Positions 1 to 12,440 of a DNA stretch of 64,000 bases are shown in pieces. Numbering within the stretch: the stretch's first letter is position 1; the number at the start of each line of letters is the position of its first letter. The DNA comes from Rhexocercosporidium sp. MPI-PUGE-AT-0058 (taxonomy: Eukaryota; Ascomycota; Leotiomycetes; Helotiales), in the NCBI GenBank assembly GCA_020746875.1, contig JAGTJL010000021.1, forward strand, positions 1,137,980 through 1,201,979, written 5' to 3'. The translations under genes were made by a program, and so were the position numbers. The notes beneath the pieces were generated by a model. The model searched no databases. It had not been told where the DNA came from and saw nothing but the letters and a program-made list of their open reading frames with translations.

Positions 1-1392
1 CACAAAACCCGAATTAGCCATCCCAGTCCCCCCTCTAGTATCCCACCTCCTGACCACGCCATCCATGCCACAACTCGTCAACAGCCATCCTCCAGACGCA
101 GCATTCTTCACGAAATCTACCTTCACAACACTATAATCCTCGTGTGCCTCCTTGATATGCCTCCTAACCGCCCAGCGATGCGCCGAGTCGAAGAGCGCAA
201 TACTCCCGTCCACACTCCCCGCAGCAAGCAGCGTCAACGGCGGCTGTGAAAACGCCAACGTCTCGATCCCGTCTCCTTGCGCTTTGAGATCCGCTAATAT
301 CTGACCTGACTGTCCTGCTGAAGCGTTGACTTTCCCAGTGACGGCTTTGTTGCGACTCGTTTTTGCGGCTGGATTTGGCGTATCGGAGTTCAGGCGTGGG
401 AGGCCTACAACTTTGATATTTCCACCCGCTCCACCCACAACGACGAAGTTACCTGCAGGTGAGATGGCCACGCTAAAGAGTCCTCCCTCGACGGCGAATC
501 GTTGGTCCAGAGATGTGAGGCCTACGACATAAGCACCCCCTTCGCCTTGAGTGAGCCCCGCAGCCGCACCGTCTCCAAAGACATCCCACACGTATAAACT
601 CTCATCCTCACTGACAGTGGCCAACAACTTCCCGTCAGCCGACCAACTCCCCGCCGTACAGCTCCCGGTATGAAGGAAATAACTCTGCAGGATAACAAGC
701 GGCGCATCTTTGCTCTTCGGATCCATTGTATACACCCACACTGAGCCATCATTCGCACCAAGCGCAATGGTGTTCGGACTCGCAGGGTTGGGACATGCAA
801 CCATCCAGTTTATCTCCTCCACTTCCTGCACCTCAGCAATGAATTTCCACTTTGAGCCCGTCGCGTTCGAGACATGCGCTCTTAACTTGCCGTCTAGACC
901 ACCTGAAAACAAAAACTCCCCTTTTGGTAGTGTGAATGCCAGCGCGTTGATTGAGTCGGTATGTCCTTCGAGTTTGAAAATTGGTTCGAGACTCTTGCGC
1001 TCGACTGGTTCGTTGGGTGCGGTTTGGTAGCTGGCTGGGAGGACGGGAGTGGGCTCTGGGGTTGAGTCGAATATGTATCCTATTCCGCCTAAATCATCAC
1101 CTTCGCTGCCCCCAGTGGCGATGAGGTTGGGGTTCGTAGGGTGTTGTGCGATTGTAAAGATGCTGTCGGGGTGGGCGTCAAAGTGTGCGGAGGAATCGTT
1201 TTGTAGCTGGATCTCTTGCATGATGTCGTCGTCGCCCGGTTCGCCGTTATTTTCTTCATCTTCAGATCCAGAGTCCATTGCTGCGTCGTCATCTTTATCT
1301 ATTATTTCCTCAGCTGCTTCGTCGATGTCTAACATGGCTGCTTCGTCGGTTTCCCCGCTATGAGGGTCGTTGAAGTCAGTGGAGGACGACAT
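1..1392 (-). CDS. SQT1: WD40-repeat ribosome assembly protein, Sqt1/AAMP type (C-terminus off the left edge)
   Basis: This is an open frame of 464 codons with no intron, reading off the left edge, so the C-terminus is missing. The N-terminus (about residues 10-60) is very acidic, and WD40 blades follow. Visible landmarks are AHFDAHPDSIFTIAQHPTNP near residue 70, FKLEGHTDSINALAF near 140, and WSADGKLLATVSEDESLYVWD near 250. An acidic leader followed by a DSIF..A.HP first blade is typical of the AAMP/Sqt1 family. Yeast Sqt1 is the dedicated chaperone of ribosomal protein uL16 (Rpl10) during 60S subunit assembly. The start is the first ATG of the frame and lies directly before the acidic leader. 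The family call is firm; the exact orthology is inferred. Another WD40 subfamily is the main alternative. Confidence 0.8.
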   Translation of the reverse strand, partial: MSSSTDFNDPHSGETDEAAMLDIDEAAEEIIDKDDDAAMDSGSEDEENNGEPGDDDIMQEIQLQNDSSAHFDAHPDSIFTIAQHPTNPNLIATGGSEGDDLGGIGYIFDSTPEPTPVLPASYQTAPNEPVERKSLEPIFKLEGHTDSINALAFTLPKGEFLFSGGLDGKLRAHVSNATGSKWKFIAEVQEVEEINWMVACPNPASPNTIALGANDGSVWVYTMDPKSKDAPLVILQSYFLHTGSCTAGSWSADGKLLATVSEDESLYVWDVFGDGAAAGLTQGEGGAYVVGLTSLDQRFAVEGGLFSVAISPAGNFVVVGGAGGNIKVVGLPRLNSDTPNPAAKTSRNKAVTGKVNASAGQSGQILADLKAQGDGIETLAFSQPPLTLLAAGSVDGSIALFDSAHRWAVRRHIKEAHEDYSVVKVDFVKNAASGGWLLTSCGMDGVVRRWDTRGGTGMANSGFV

Positions 1393-1978
1393 CCTGGGTG
1401 GTTGTGTTTTCTAAACTAAACAGAGATTTTGATTTAGTGACAGCAAACTGAAAAGGAAGGGGGCGGGTGAAGGATATAAATGTGTCGTGACAGAGTTGGG
1501 CAGTCTTCAATTCCTTGTTGTTGCTGCTTGATAATCGAGAGGAGCGAAGGCAAAGCAAAAATAATTTCCCCTCGATTCTGGATGACAAAACCCGCCCCAC
1601 TTTGCCTCGCAGCCTTGTGAACCCCGCCATCCGATCACTGGACCGGATTCAGGGGTAATAGCTCTCGTGTCAATACGCAGGTCAGCAAATGGAGAATGTG
1701 GTATGGTTTGGATTGGGACGGACTGTCAAATGAGGAAGAGTATAGATTCTACCAGTAGTTTGCTGAAAAGAATCTTGTTTCCCCAATGCCTGGTTTTGGG
1801 CCTCGAGGCTGGTCTCTCCCTGACTCCATTCTCACCCTTCATGAACCTTCATACTGTAGGAAACATTAAAAGCTCGAACTCTAAATGTCAAATTCTCATC
1901 TAAGACATTCAAAACATCTCAATGATCTAAGAACCATCTATACAAACGCCCCCTATCCACTGCACTATCCACCAAAAT
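1393..1978. other. Intergenic interval between two minus-strand genes
   Basis: These 586 bases must hold the 5' leader and promoter of the WD40 gene and the 3' end of the acyl-CoA ligase gene. I see no open frame with codon structure, no RNA gene and no repeat in it. Confidence 0.6.
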
Positions 1979-4144
1979 CTACAACTTGGCTCCCTTCGAC
2001 CTTCTAGCCTCCTTCTCCTTATCCCTCAGCAATCTTCTCAAGATCTTCCCGCTTGGACTCTTTGGTATGATATCGATGAACTCAACACCGCCCTTCAACC
2101 ACTTGTGCCTAGCTTTGTGCTCTGAAACATGCTTCTGGATCTCTCGCGCGACCATTCTGTCGTTGTCTTCAAGACCTACAGAGGAAGACTTGACAACGAA
2201 TGCTTTGGGAACTTCGCCTGCTGCGTCATCAGGGACTGGAATAACTGCACAGTCGGCTACAGAGGGATGTGTGAGGAGGTGAGCTTCCAGCTCGGCGGGT
2301 GCGACTTGGAGACCCTGGCATTGGTCAGTATTTGAGTAATTGGTTTCGAGGGGTGAGTGAGCAGGAGACTTACCTTAACTTTGATAAGCTCCTTGATACG
2401 ATCGACGATAGCGATGTGCTCATTTCCAGCTGGCGATTTACGAATCACTGCTTCATCACCAGTACGCATCCATCTTCCTAGTCCATCTGTATCGTCCAAG
2501 AATGTCTCTAGGTTGGCTTTGTCATTATTCAGGTATCCAATAACCACGGATGGCGATTGAACGACGAGTTCTCCAGGCTGATCATAACCCGTGATCTCAG
2601 CACCCTCAATGGACACGATCTTAGCTTTGAACCCAGGAAGGAGAGAGCCACTGGTTCCGAAGAAAATATCATTTTCCGCACTGGAGCACACGACTGTGCA
2701 GGTTTCGGTGAGACCTAGACTCCATTTAGTGTTTGAGGTGCTCAAATGGAACGCAATGCTTACCATAACCTTGTCTAATCTTCCACGAGGGGTAGATTTT
2801 CTGCAATTCCTCTGCGGTCTCAGCACCGAGCGGTGCTGCCCCAGTGAAAATTCCCTTCACGCTGCTGAGGTCAAACTTGGAACAAACCTCCCGATTCTTT
2901 GCCAATTGGATGATGATTGGAGGAACCTGGTCAGGTCAGTGAAGCGCTTTCACGTACTCAACTTTGGAGCTTACTAAGTATAGAGTTTCTATCTTGTGGG
3001 TCTGAATAGCATTCAGGAATGATTGAAGCTCAAACTTTGGGAGGATGATTACTCCATCTCCTCGGTAAGTGCTTGCTTGAGCAATCACCACCAAGCCATA
3101 AATATGGCTGAGAGGTAGAAGACCAAGACCAACTTCCGTCCTCTTATTTTCTGGTCTCTTGTCACGAATAGGCTTTTCGTACGTTCCAATCTGTAGGACG
3201 TTTGCAATCACATTGCGATGGCTGATCATCACACCTTTCTGCAGGGCTAGTCAGCGGTTGTTTCTCATCAGCTAGAATTGCACACTTACAGGTAAACCAG
3301 AGGTTCCACTGGAGTAGCAGAGATATGCAGTTTGCTTTGCACCTTGTCCTTTCTCCCACTTCAACTCCTCAAGCACAGGAAGTTTGCTACCAGCTTCAAT
3401 CAATTGTGACGCAGTCTTGAAGGAAACTGGTTTGTCCCCTGACAACTCCTTTGGCAGCTCCAGAATATAGACTCGCTCCTTGGGAATGCCAACAGCTTTG
3501 GCAGCTTGGAGGGAGGTTTCGAGGAGGGGGATGCACTGTTACAAATATTGATAAGTATATTGTTTACATTCTGCTGATGAGACTTACAGTGAAAAGGGCC
3601 GTGGCTCCAGAGGACTTGAGCTGGAACTCAAGTTCGGAGGCAGAGTATGCTGCATTGGCTGGAGTCGCAATGCCGTTGAGTCTGTGGACTGCATATGCCA
3701 AAGTCATAGAATCAACCTGTGAGAGTCAGTTCTAGCTTCCCATTCTCTTGGTCATTCTGGAAGAGCCACACGCACAGTATTCAAGGCAAAGATGCCCACG
3801 ACTTTATCCCATTCCGTTCCCTTGTTCGGCTGCCATCCAAACTCCTTTGCCAAGGCCCTCGAAAGATGATCAACCCTTGAGACCATCTCCGTCGCAGTGA
3901 ACGTCCTTCCTGAGAGGCCGCATGTGAATGGATTGCGCGATTTCTTGAGAGGGCAGCGGCCGTAGGAGTCGTCCAGCATGAACTGGCTGATGGGGACATT
4001 GTCTGGGACTGCAGGGAAGTCAGTTAGATATCCATCTTTCTTGCTGAACCTATAGATGCTGTGGCAGATATGCGCTGATTGGAAGAATTGTGTTTACTCA
4101 CTCTGGGGTAGTTTGGGAACCCATGCTGGTGGTGTGAAGACCAT
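1979..4144 (-). CDS. 4-coumarate-CoA-ligase-like acyl-CoA ligase with a peroxisomal C-terminus
   Basis: Eight exons (4144-4102, 4008-3776, 3716-3588, 3535-3290, 3238-2975, 2926-2764, 2714-2374, 2314-1979) join in frame to 584 residues, the usual length for this ANL family. The AMP-binding signature YSSGTSGLPKGVMISHRN spans the exon 4/5 junction. GYGLTETCTV (A5-like), YDQPGELVV, GRWMRTGD and VDRIKELIKVKG (hinge) follow, and the catalytic Lys motif SPSGKILRR is near the end. The protein would activate a carboxylic acid as acyl-AMP and transfer it to CoA. The last three residues are AKL, an accepted PTS1 signal, so import into peroxisomes is likely. The substrate cannot be read from sequence: fatty acid, phenylpropanoid or polyketide-like acids are all possible. 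All introns are GT-AG; the first (93 nt) is the longest. Confidence 0.9.
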
Positions 4145-6564
4145 AGTGAAGAGTAATCAAGGACTCAATTAGAGATGCAGGTCAAACGGAACGGGTTGGT
4201 CCAGTAAGCGGGGGTAGCTCGATACTTTGGTCTTGCGGGTCGAAACTGCTTTAAGATCTGTCAAGTGATGGAAGGCACGCGAATTGGGAATAATTCTCGG
4301 AAGGGAGTTTGACGGGATCTATTAGAGAGGCAGGAAAAGATACAAGGGAGCGGAGGAGAGAGAGGGAGGAGAGCTGAAGAAAAGAGCTCCGAATCTATGG
4401 GAGGAGTTCTTGCTACCCCGGTTCTCCAAGTTGCGGGGTCAGATCCGCGTTCCGCTTTGAAGGACGGCCGAGGCCGAGGTAGAGGTAGAGGCAGAGTTCA
4501 GACAGATTATTTACGTCTTGGAGATGACAAGTGTAAGAAGACAGGAAGACCGGATTGACGGAAATCTTCCAGAGCACTGGTGGTCCCCAATTCGATCTAT
4601 TGCTTGTGCGCAGGCTGCTCGTTCTACAGTTCCTTCGGGTTTGTGCAGGGGCAGCTTTTCGGACTTTAGATATAACTCGGCTTTCTTCATCGGCAATCAT
4701 GGGTCGGGGATTGACTGCTTTCTCTTTCTTTGCCTGGGTTTTCTTTTTATATAAGCTGGATGTGGTATTCATTTATCTCATTCTTCCGCTCTCCAACAGA
4801 CACTTTTCTTTGCCTTCAATAATTCAGAGAAGTCTGCAGGCATGGCAGTCTGCAAGGCTGAGATGGATGGATTGTGTCATCACTGGCTCGGACTGGATGG
4901 ACTTGACGAGCGCAACAACTTGTCTTCCAGACAATTTGGGAAATAAACAGAACGCTTCAACACGCGCTCTGGAACCGCTCTCTCCGTCATGGACTACCTG
5001 TGGCTTTGAAACAAAAAAGAACATTGCGGCAGTGGAGAGAAATAGTACGCTCCTGGAGTCCATCCTGGCCATAGGGGCTACTGCTGTTGATTCCTGGTTG
5101 ACCTTACCTAGGACAAAGAGCAGAGTCTAGAGCTGCTTGCACGACTTTCAAGTAGCACAGGGACATAAGCATAGATACAGAAGGGCTCATGGAATAGATG
5201 GATGCAAGAGAAGTCAAGACGGTAACTGGACTGTCCATGGCGGGGTCTGAAGTCACGGTTCACCCAGAGGACAAGACAGGACAGGACAGGACAGGACAGT
5301 ACTGCACAACCACGGACAGTCCTATCCAAGCATTCAAAGTCATCTTAAGATAGATTTCAGCTAACAGTCTGTAGATGAATCATGGAAGGGTGGGAAGACG
5401 AGGGAAAGCAAGTACTGATGAGCGTTCTGCTCCACAGGTCTTGGCACAGCGCGGTATATCCTTAAGGGACATCAGCAGACATTTCTTTTCTTCGTTGTAT
5501 TTCTACAGTCTGCTGTGCGTCCATGACAATCGCATCTCCTTGATACAGTCTTGCCCGAAGACGCGTTACTTCTCAGCCAAACAAAGAATCTCAAGTGGTG
5601 ATCTGGGCAAGAATCTCTAGACCCTCCACTGAGCAGCGAACCGCAACCCAAATTCAGTGGTGAAGCTCTCTATATCCAATGGTCAACGCGTCACTACCAA
5701 AATCCCAAGCCAGTCCCTGATTGCCCTGGAGCAAAACCAGGTAGTGAACCTCTCAACCCCAGCAGGGCTGGAATATGCGATACTCAAGATCATTCTGCTG
5801 CACTTCACTTCACGCTCTCCAAAACCGCGATATGCATCATCTAGATACGCGTAGGATGTCCCATCTAGCTGTATGAGGAGAGAACTCTGGCATGTCTCTG
5901 AAGATACTTCTTTTGGTGTTCAATATCCAGCTGCCAAAACATCTGCAGTTGGGTTTATATACCATCCACATTCAATCCAAAATCCTAGCAGTACCAAGTG
6001 CACAAGACAATCAATCTCGAACAGCTGCTTATCTCGCAGCCGTCTCGAGGGTGACTGGCAGATTGAGCAGATGTGTTCTTTACTTCACCCATACGTTCCT
6101 GCGTGAAATAGGAGTAAATAGTCGACGAGCGCCTTAATTCACCCCTCCCACCCTCCCTCATCCTCGTGCGTGAACGGCCGTTCCTACCGAATTCAATCGT
6201 AATTATCGAATCAGGCAAGAACGAACCGCACTCCACTAGCGCCGTTCTCTCCAGAGACGCGAGCGAGTACAAAAGCTCCTCGAGTTCTCCCTCAACCTCG
6301 AGGCTTCTTCTTCCTTCAACAACACCAACCCCTCCTCTCCTTCCACCGCTACTTCCTTTCCCTCCTCTCTTCCCTTCCCTTCTCATACCTTACTTTACCC
6401 TCCTCACTTACTCACACCTTACCTTCTACTTTGTTTATCTTCTCCAGCCTCAATTTCTCACCACTTAGTGGGCCATTCGAGTGTCATAATTTTGAGTTTG
6501 AGATCCACTCGAAGACGAACAGGACTACCAACTACCAACCCAATTTCAGGGCAATCCAGTCGCT
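4145..6564. other. 2.4-kb divergent intergenic interval
   Basis: This lies between the start of the acyl-CoA ligase gene (-) and the start of the dioxygenase gene (+), so both promoters are here. A 191-codon frame at 4555-5130 (+) has two hydrophobic stretches but no recognisable domain and no codon support. A pentanucleotide repeat is at about 5273-5300. The 200 bases before 6480 are pyrimidine-rich (long CTTCC runs), as in many fungal promoters and leaders. Confidence 0.55.
5273..5300. repeat. ACAGG pentanucleotide microsatellite
   Basis: About five perfect tandem copies of ACAGG stand in the intergenic region. There is no sign of function. Confidence 0.8.
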
Positions 6565-9073
6565 ATGGCGCCACAGATTCCTGCCGTTCACAGTGACGAG
6601 CACGGTCTTGTCAAATTCTCAATCTCAGAGTTTACTAGTCATGAGATTGAGAAGGTCAGTTCCCAGTTGTTCACTTTCGAATTTTGAAAATCTCCACTGC
6701 TGACTGCTTCTGTGACAAGATCGTGTCTGGACCTACACATCCATTTACCATTCCTCAGCCAACTGTTACTGCTCCTTCTGGACCCCAACTCCTACCTCGC
6801 AAGCGAGCCGCCGCCAAGTCCAGCAAGGGTCAACCAAAGTCCAAGAAGGCGAAGACTCAACATGAAGTTACTGATGATAAGCAATCCGAACATGCAGATG
6901 TTGTTTCTCAAAGAACCCCGCAACCTCTTCCACATGGCAAGCTGGAGTCGTTTGGGCAGCCAACCGTTTGGGCAGAACGACGCGCACAATTATGTGAGAC
7001 ATTGAATCACTTCAGAGCCCACGAAGCTGGAGTTTACCAGAACAAGAAGGCCGATGGCAAGATTTCAGTCGCCTATGGCTTGTATCTGGATGCCGGTGTC
7101 TCTTCTCGCGACTTCTTCAACAATGACATCATCATCACTACTCTGTAAGTTGACCCTCTCCCAGTTTCTGAGTGCTTTACTAACCTTGAATCAGGGGTGG
7201 TGGCAAGGCTAAGAATGAGAACGGAGACATGGAGCGTGTTAAGAATCATGCTGTTGAGGGAGGAAATGCAGGAGCCTTTCGCATGTCGATGAAGCGCCTA
7301 CAACCTATTGTTGTAATCACCGGTAATTATGTGTCAACCAATCTTCATGAATGCACCTCAGCTGATGTTTCAACCACAGGCAAGAAGAACACCAACTGCA
7401 GAGTTGAGCTGACCCATTACTTCAATGTTTTGGGATACTTCCATGTCACAGCTCTGTGGTATGACAAGTCCGCTACGTGCTGCTGGATGGTCAAGCTCCA
7501 GAGATGCGATACCACTACGCAGCCATGGTGGTCTGTCAAGGGATCTGTCCATACTCCTCTGCCTCTCTCTGCCGCTCCCAGTCAATTCTGTGGTTTCTGC
7601 AAGGTTGAAACTGAGCGAATCTACGAGGAAGAATGGATTTGCATGCACCCTGCCTGCAAGTCCTACTTCAAGAGAGATGGATTATTCATTGATGCCACGA
7701 ACTATCACTACAGTCAGCCATTTCTTGAGGCACGATCGGAGTTCATGGGTCAGGTACCAGTTTCCGCCGCTCCATGCTTGCCTGACACCACAGCTGGTAC
7801 TCTGTTTACAGACGATTTGTTCAACAACTACAAGCAAGGGTTCGTTTGTTCTTCTTGTGGCTGCTGCAGTCGTCAAAAGCACTGGAGCTACTGGGAATGT
7901 GAGAACAAGGACTGTGGCCTGACTTTTCCCACGCGCCAACAAGCTATGTCACTTGCTGATGCCCAAGTAGAGTCTGCTGGCGGCCCAAAACGACTGACGG
8001 GATTTGCGAAGCCAGGTATCAAAGTTGAGCACTTCACTCTTGGCGCTTATCAAGGCACAAAGTATTCCTTTCCTGATGAGACTGGCGATGTTATTGGTTT
8101 TGTGGCTTTGTTGAAGTCAAACAAGGAGATCAACAGCCAGAAGAATGGGCCGGATGAACTCTACGACCTCTTCTCTTCGCAGAAGCATGGTGGATTTGCA
8201 TTGGAGCGAAAGCCAGTCAGAGCACCCGGCTGTGAGTCACTCCATCTTGATCAAGATTCGTGTTCACAGACAACTAACGCATTCCAGCCATTGGCGAGAA
8301 GCTGACCCAACAGTTCGGTCTGAACTACGTGAGTTCATCAGCTTTGCTTTCTCTCATGAGTACTAATGTCATTTTAGGGCGCCACTTACAAGTTCATTGT
8401 TCGCACCGAGTCCAAGAGCTTCTCAAACGCCCCTCCTGCTATCCTTAGAGTCCTCAAGCGCTGCACTTGGGCTGCAGAGGATGCTGTCAACCAACATGGA
8501 GGAGTCTATGAAGCACCCAATGAGCTACTTGCCTTGGGATATACCGAGTGTGGTGAGATGGGCGTATGCAAATCTTCAATGTCATTTCTAGTTGCTTCTG
8601 CTAACCGCTTCCAAGTATCATGATGATGGAGAAAAGACAGTCGGATCGACCGTTACAAGTCTGTCCCTCGGTTGCCGCTCAACCATGAACTTCCGTCCCA
8701 AGTCCGAGACCACTCTCTTTGGACCTTCCCGGAAGACAGGTCACAAGCCAGCTGTCTTGCAGTTCAGTATTGAGCATGGAGATCTGATGGTTATGCACGG
8801 TTCAACGATCCAAAAGCTCTACGAGGTGAGGTCCAATAAGAAATTTCAATGTCCAAAGTATCTAACTAAAATTTAAAGCACTGCGCCAACACCTACGGTC
8901 AGCGACGATTCGCTCTGACTTGCCGCACCATTCGCTTTGACACAATGTCGAAGATAGAGAAGCAGCATGCCATGGAGGATGGTGCCATTCCAGCTTATGC
9001 AGAGGAGTTCAAATATGATGGAGATGTCGGCCTGTTGGAGAGCGGAGGAGAGAACAGCGCTGAACAAGATTGA
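6565..9073 (+). CDS. AlkB-fold 2-oxoglutarate/Fe(II) dioxygenase with a Cys-rich central region
   Basis: Eight exons (6565-6654, 6720-7144, 7195-7322, 7380-8231, 8288-8328, 8378-8563, 8616-8825, 8879-9073) give 708 residues. A Lys-rich, nuclear-signal-like stretch (PRKRAAAKSSKGQPKSKK) lies near residue 60. The middle has CxxC pairs (C285/C288, C302/C307, and a second set near 375-403) that could bind zinc. The C-terminus carries the AlkB-type active site: the HxD iron motif in YHDDGEKTVGS (H576, D578), SLSLGCRSTMNFRPK, the distal His at residue 645, and the 2-oxoglutarate Arg motif R654-FALTC-R660. I place the intron before the HxD at 8564-8615 because it has a GTATGC donor and a CTAAC branch site and keeps frame. 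Oxidative demethylation or hydroxylation of nucleic acid or protein is inferred from the fold. The substrate is unknown. Confidence 0.8.
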
Positions 9074-12000
9074 AATGGTGCCTCTCCGTTCTTCCTTTTT
9101 ACGGGACCACTTACCTATTTTATGGTGGCATCTACATGCGCGCTTTTTCGTTTTAGCAAATTACGCATCTCTCGGGGGAGAGCACAGACAGGGATGGATA
9201 TGATGAAGGGAAGGATATTTATTTGCATCATCGGTCCGAAATCGAGCATCTAACAGAAAGGTCCCCTGGACCACACATTGCACATAACATAGCTTAGAGA
9301 CTAACAAATTGTAACACAAAATTTGATTTGATCTTTTCTTTCGCATTGAAAATTCAGATCTTCAGCTCAATTCTAAGACATTTGAAAACGCTGAGTAGAG
9401 AGGTGATTCGGGAGGGCCAGAATTGGGTAGAAGCTGGTAGAATCCGGGATTGCTCGATTAAAAAAGCTTGGAATGTTGGCTCTCATTTGGAGAGCACAAC
9501 AACGAGAGATGAATTTGGCAGATCATATAAATGCATCTGAATTACTTGTACACTCCAAACCCATCCTAAGAGCGCCATCATCCGAGATAGCTGGAAATGC
9601 ACTGTGTGTAAATTCGGACCCGCCACTATGCCATTCGCTAAACAATTGAGAAACAATTTCCACTTCGTCTCTCATCTCCCTGCCAATCCATGAATCACCG
9701 CTCACCAACTACCACGTCAGGAAGGCATACCAATTGCCTAATACACAATCCAAGCAGATTTCCATCGCTAATCTAATCCTCTCTCCATATCTCCAGAATA
9801 TCCAAGGTACACGAACCATCGCCAAGCTCAAGAATTCAAGGAGCGAGCGACCATATCACAGCTGGGAGTTAGTAGTCTGGTTTCCCTTCCCTGCTGTTCT
9901 TCGCTTTTGAAGTACTTGTAGAACTTGTTGCTCGTGCCACCGATGACTACGACTCCGAGAGCGGAGTGTCTGCCGAGTCTGAGGAAATTCAGAGCTATAG
10001 ATCCGATGTCGAATCGCAGATGCCGTATACTTAGTACTTCGTAGATCTTCTTCTTGTTAGTACCGCTCGAAATTGGTGTTTGATTATTGAGCACTTTCAG
10101 GATGGGTAGACCAGCCACGAACCATACACGGAGATATCATCTCAGACCAGACCTTACGCCAAGTGTTATTGTGTCTACTCGTAGGTTTTGAGATGCTCTG
10201 CTCCGGTCTCGTTGTGTGGTCTCGTCGTGGCGGTAACTTGAAATTTGAGGCTGGGATGGTTTCGACGATTGGTCGCCGTGCGAATTCGCCAATACCAGAT
10301 GACTTCACAGGATTTTATCATAGAGCATGTTCCTAATCTATCTCATCTGCTCGTAGGATATTGAGGGTAGACCGAGCTCTCCGTCGGAGGAAAGCGTGAC
10401 CTATTTTGACAAGCGAGAACATTAAAACATATCTCGAATAACACTTTATTCTTCGACTTTACGGACTTCTATAATAGTAATAATTTAAAAATAAGTTCTA
10501 AAATAGCTAAGGTACTTACAAGTTCAATTTTTAGTAGTATTAATTAATCAAATGTTGTAAAAATCGCAGGTTCTTTGAATTTCTAAAGGCTGTTAAAACC
10601 GGCCACCTTTTTCTCCGACGGAGTGACCGGGAGGGCGAGTTCGCGATTTCGCGAGGCTGGTCAATTGCTCCAGGGGCAGGTCAAGCGCAAGTCGCAAGTA
10701 AAACAACTTGCTAAACTTCGAACCTAACCACAAGTAAACATAAACAAAAAATATCCTTATAAATTATGGCGCCCGCCTTTTCTTGAATAACGTAATCTCT
10801 TCACAACATCCAGTCCGGTTCCCCAACACTTCCCCTTCACTCACTCTACTCGCCCAGAAAAAGATACATCCCACGTCATCAACATCCTACCTCCTAAACC
10901 CAAAGTCGAACAACACAGTCCCACTTACAAACCCCTACTGACCCAAGAAGTGTTACCTCATCCGCAAACCCTGTCGATGAACCACGCCATTTCAATGTAG
11001 AATCAATGCCGAGAAGAACCAGAAAAGTATACTACCACCTCGAGACCGTCTCATTGCTGAAAGCAGATACGCAGACACGCAACATACTAGATCACGCTCG
11101 ACGTTATTGGCCAAATACTCGCAACACCTCAAGCCACTCACGGTATATATCCACATCCAATCCATTGGTTTATTACCTTAGATAGATCTGTAATCCATCC
11201 TGACCGCAGCCGAGAACAGAGCAGATATCTAAAGATAACCCTTGACTTCGCCCCTTTACCTTTCCCATCTCGGTCCGCTATTCGAAATTTGGGGACAAAC
11301 CATATACATGCAGGCGCATGAATCATCAAGTCTAGTCTTGTGTTGTAGGGTCTGGTAACGCCAATCTGGATTCCGAAGGCTGGATCGTTTATCTCGCGTG
11401 AACGGAAGGCCAGTGAGAAACTGTGGTGCAGGCACTAGTCTAGCAGAAACCGATCGAAGAGTATTCTGATGTTCCCTCTCGGGAGCTCATTTGCAGAGGT
11501 GCTTATTCAGCCAGTGTGAGAGTTGTACATTGCCTTTCCGGTTGGGAGAGCCGCTTCGACGAGGATCAGCCCAGAAGCAGAGGGGATGAGTTGAGGACTT
11601 GGGTCTTTTTAAAAATAGTTATTTCTGGGTTTCTTGAAGCAGCAGGTGGTGAGGTCTACCATACTTTTCTACTAATAGGAGATGGCATAACGAATATGAT
11701 GACCATGATTGGGGTTTTTTTCTGGAGGTCCCGAACTCTTCGGATGGAAGGTGTATTCCATCACATATATAAACACTAAACGGTATTTGCATTGTAACCA
11801 CCTGACCTAGCATAGATAGAAGGCCGTTGTGCTTTGCTTTATACAGCGATGATTGTTTGTGGCAAGGACCACATTAGAGAAGAAAGTGGTCTTCAGAGCA
11901 GGTGGTCTATCACATGGGGAAGAGGATCTTGGAAAGCATGTTCACTCGTCCGAATTAGGTTCCCGGAATGGATGGCATTTGCCTGGCTGCGGTGTCACAC

Positions 12001-12440
12001 AAGTATCATCTTTCATTCCCATCTATGACTCAAGTCAACCCAACGCCCAACAAGAACTCAACATTCGGAAGGTTTCAAAAGTGGAGTCACATAAACTATG
12101 CTACGTCAGATCCTTTCTCTCTCCCCAATCCACCTCGTTGCCCAGCTTAAGCTCGAAAGACCCAAAGACAAAGGACTCCGACCCATGACTTTTCCCACCA
12201 AGAGGCTCACTCAACCTTCGCACTCCCTCGACAAGAGGGGGCAGACAGATCCAAATGGTGGCCAAGGGTATCCCGCGTTTATGCCTATCCATACCATTTC
12301 AAAACGCCCGAGAAACACAAAATATTACAGCCACCGAGGCTTACTTGTTTGCTATGCTGTCCTGGCCTTGAAGTGCGGCCTAAAATATGCAGAAAATGAA
12401 GACCAACATTCGTTACGAGTTAAAACGTAAGCCAGCGGGC
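9074..12440. other. 3.4-kb interval without a recognisable gene
   Basis: Only short frames without domain signals are present on either strand. Bases 10368-10630 hold an AT-rich inverted-repeat element, listed separately. The rest probably contains the 3' ends of the dioxygenase (+) and bHLH (-) transcripts, which converge here. Lineage-specific transcripts or degraded sequence cannot be excluded. Confidence 0.5.
10368..10630. mobile_element. Candidate MITE with imperfect terminal inverted repeats
   Basis: The core CTCCGTCGGAG near 10378-10388 recurs as its reverse complement near 10613-10623. Similarity continues inward for about 25 bases on both sides (AAA..GTG.CC..TTTT.ACA), and most differences are G/A. 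The 200 bases between are AT-rich and non-coding. GAGGG occurs just outside both ends (10363-10367 and 10631-10635), as a 5-bp target duplication would. The outer ends are not sharply defined, so the boundaries are approximate. Confidence 0.45.

Noticed and set aside
4555..5130. 191-codon plus-strand frame between the ligase and dioxygenase genes
   Set aside because: No domain, no fungal codon texture, and an overlapping frame on the other strand is just as plausible. Probably intergenic.
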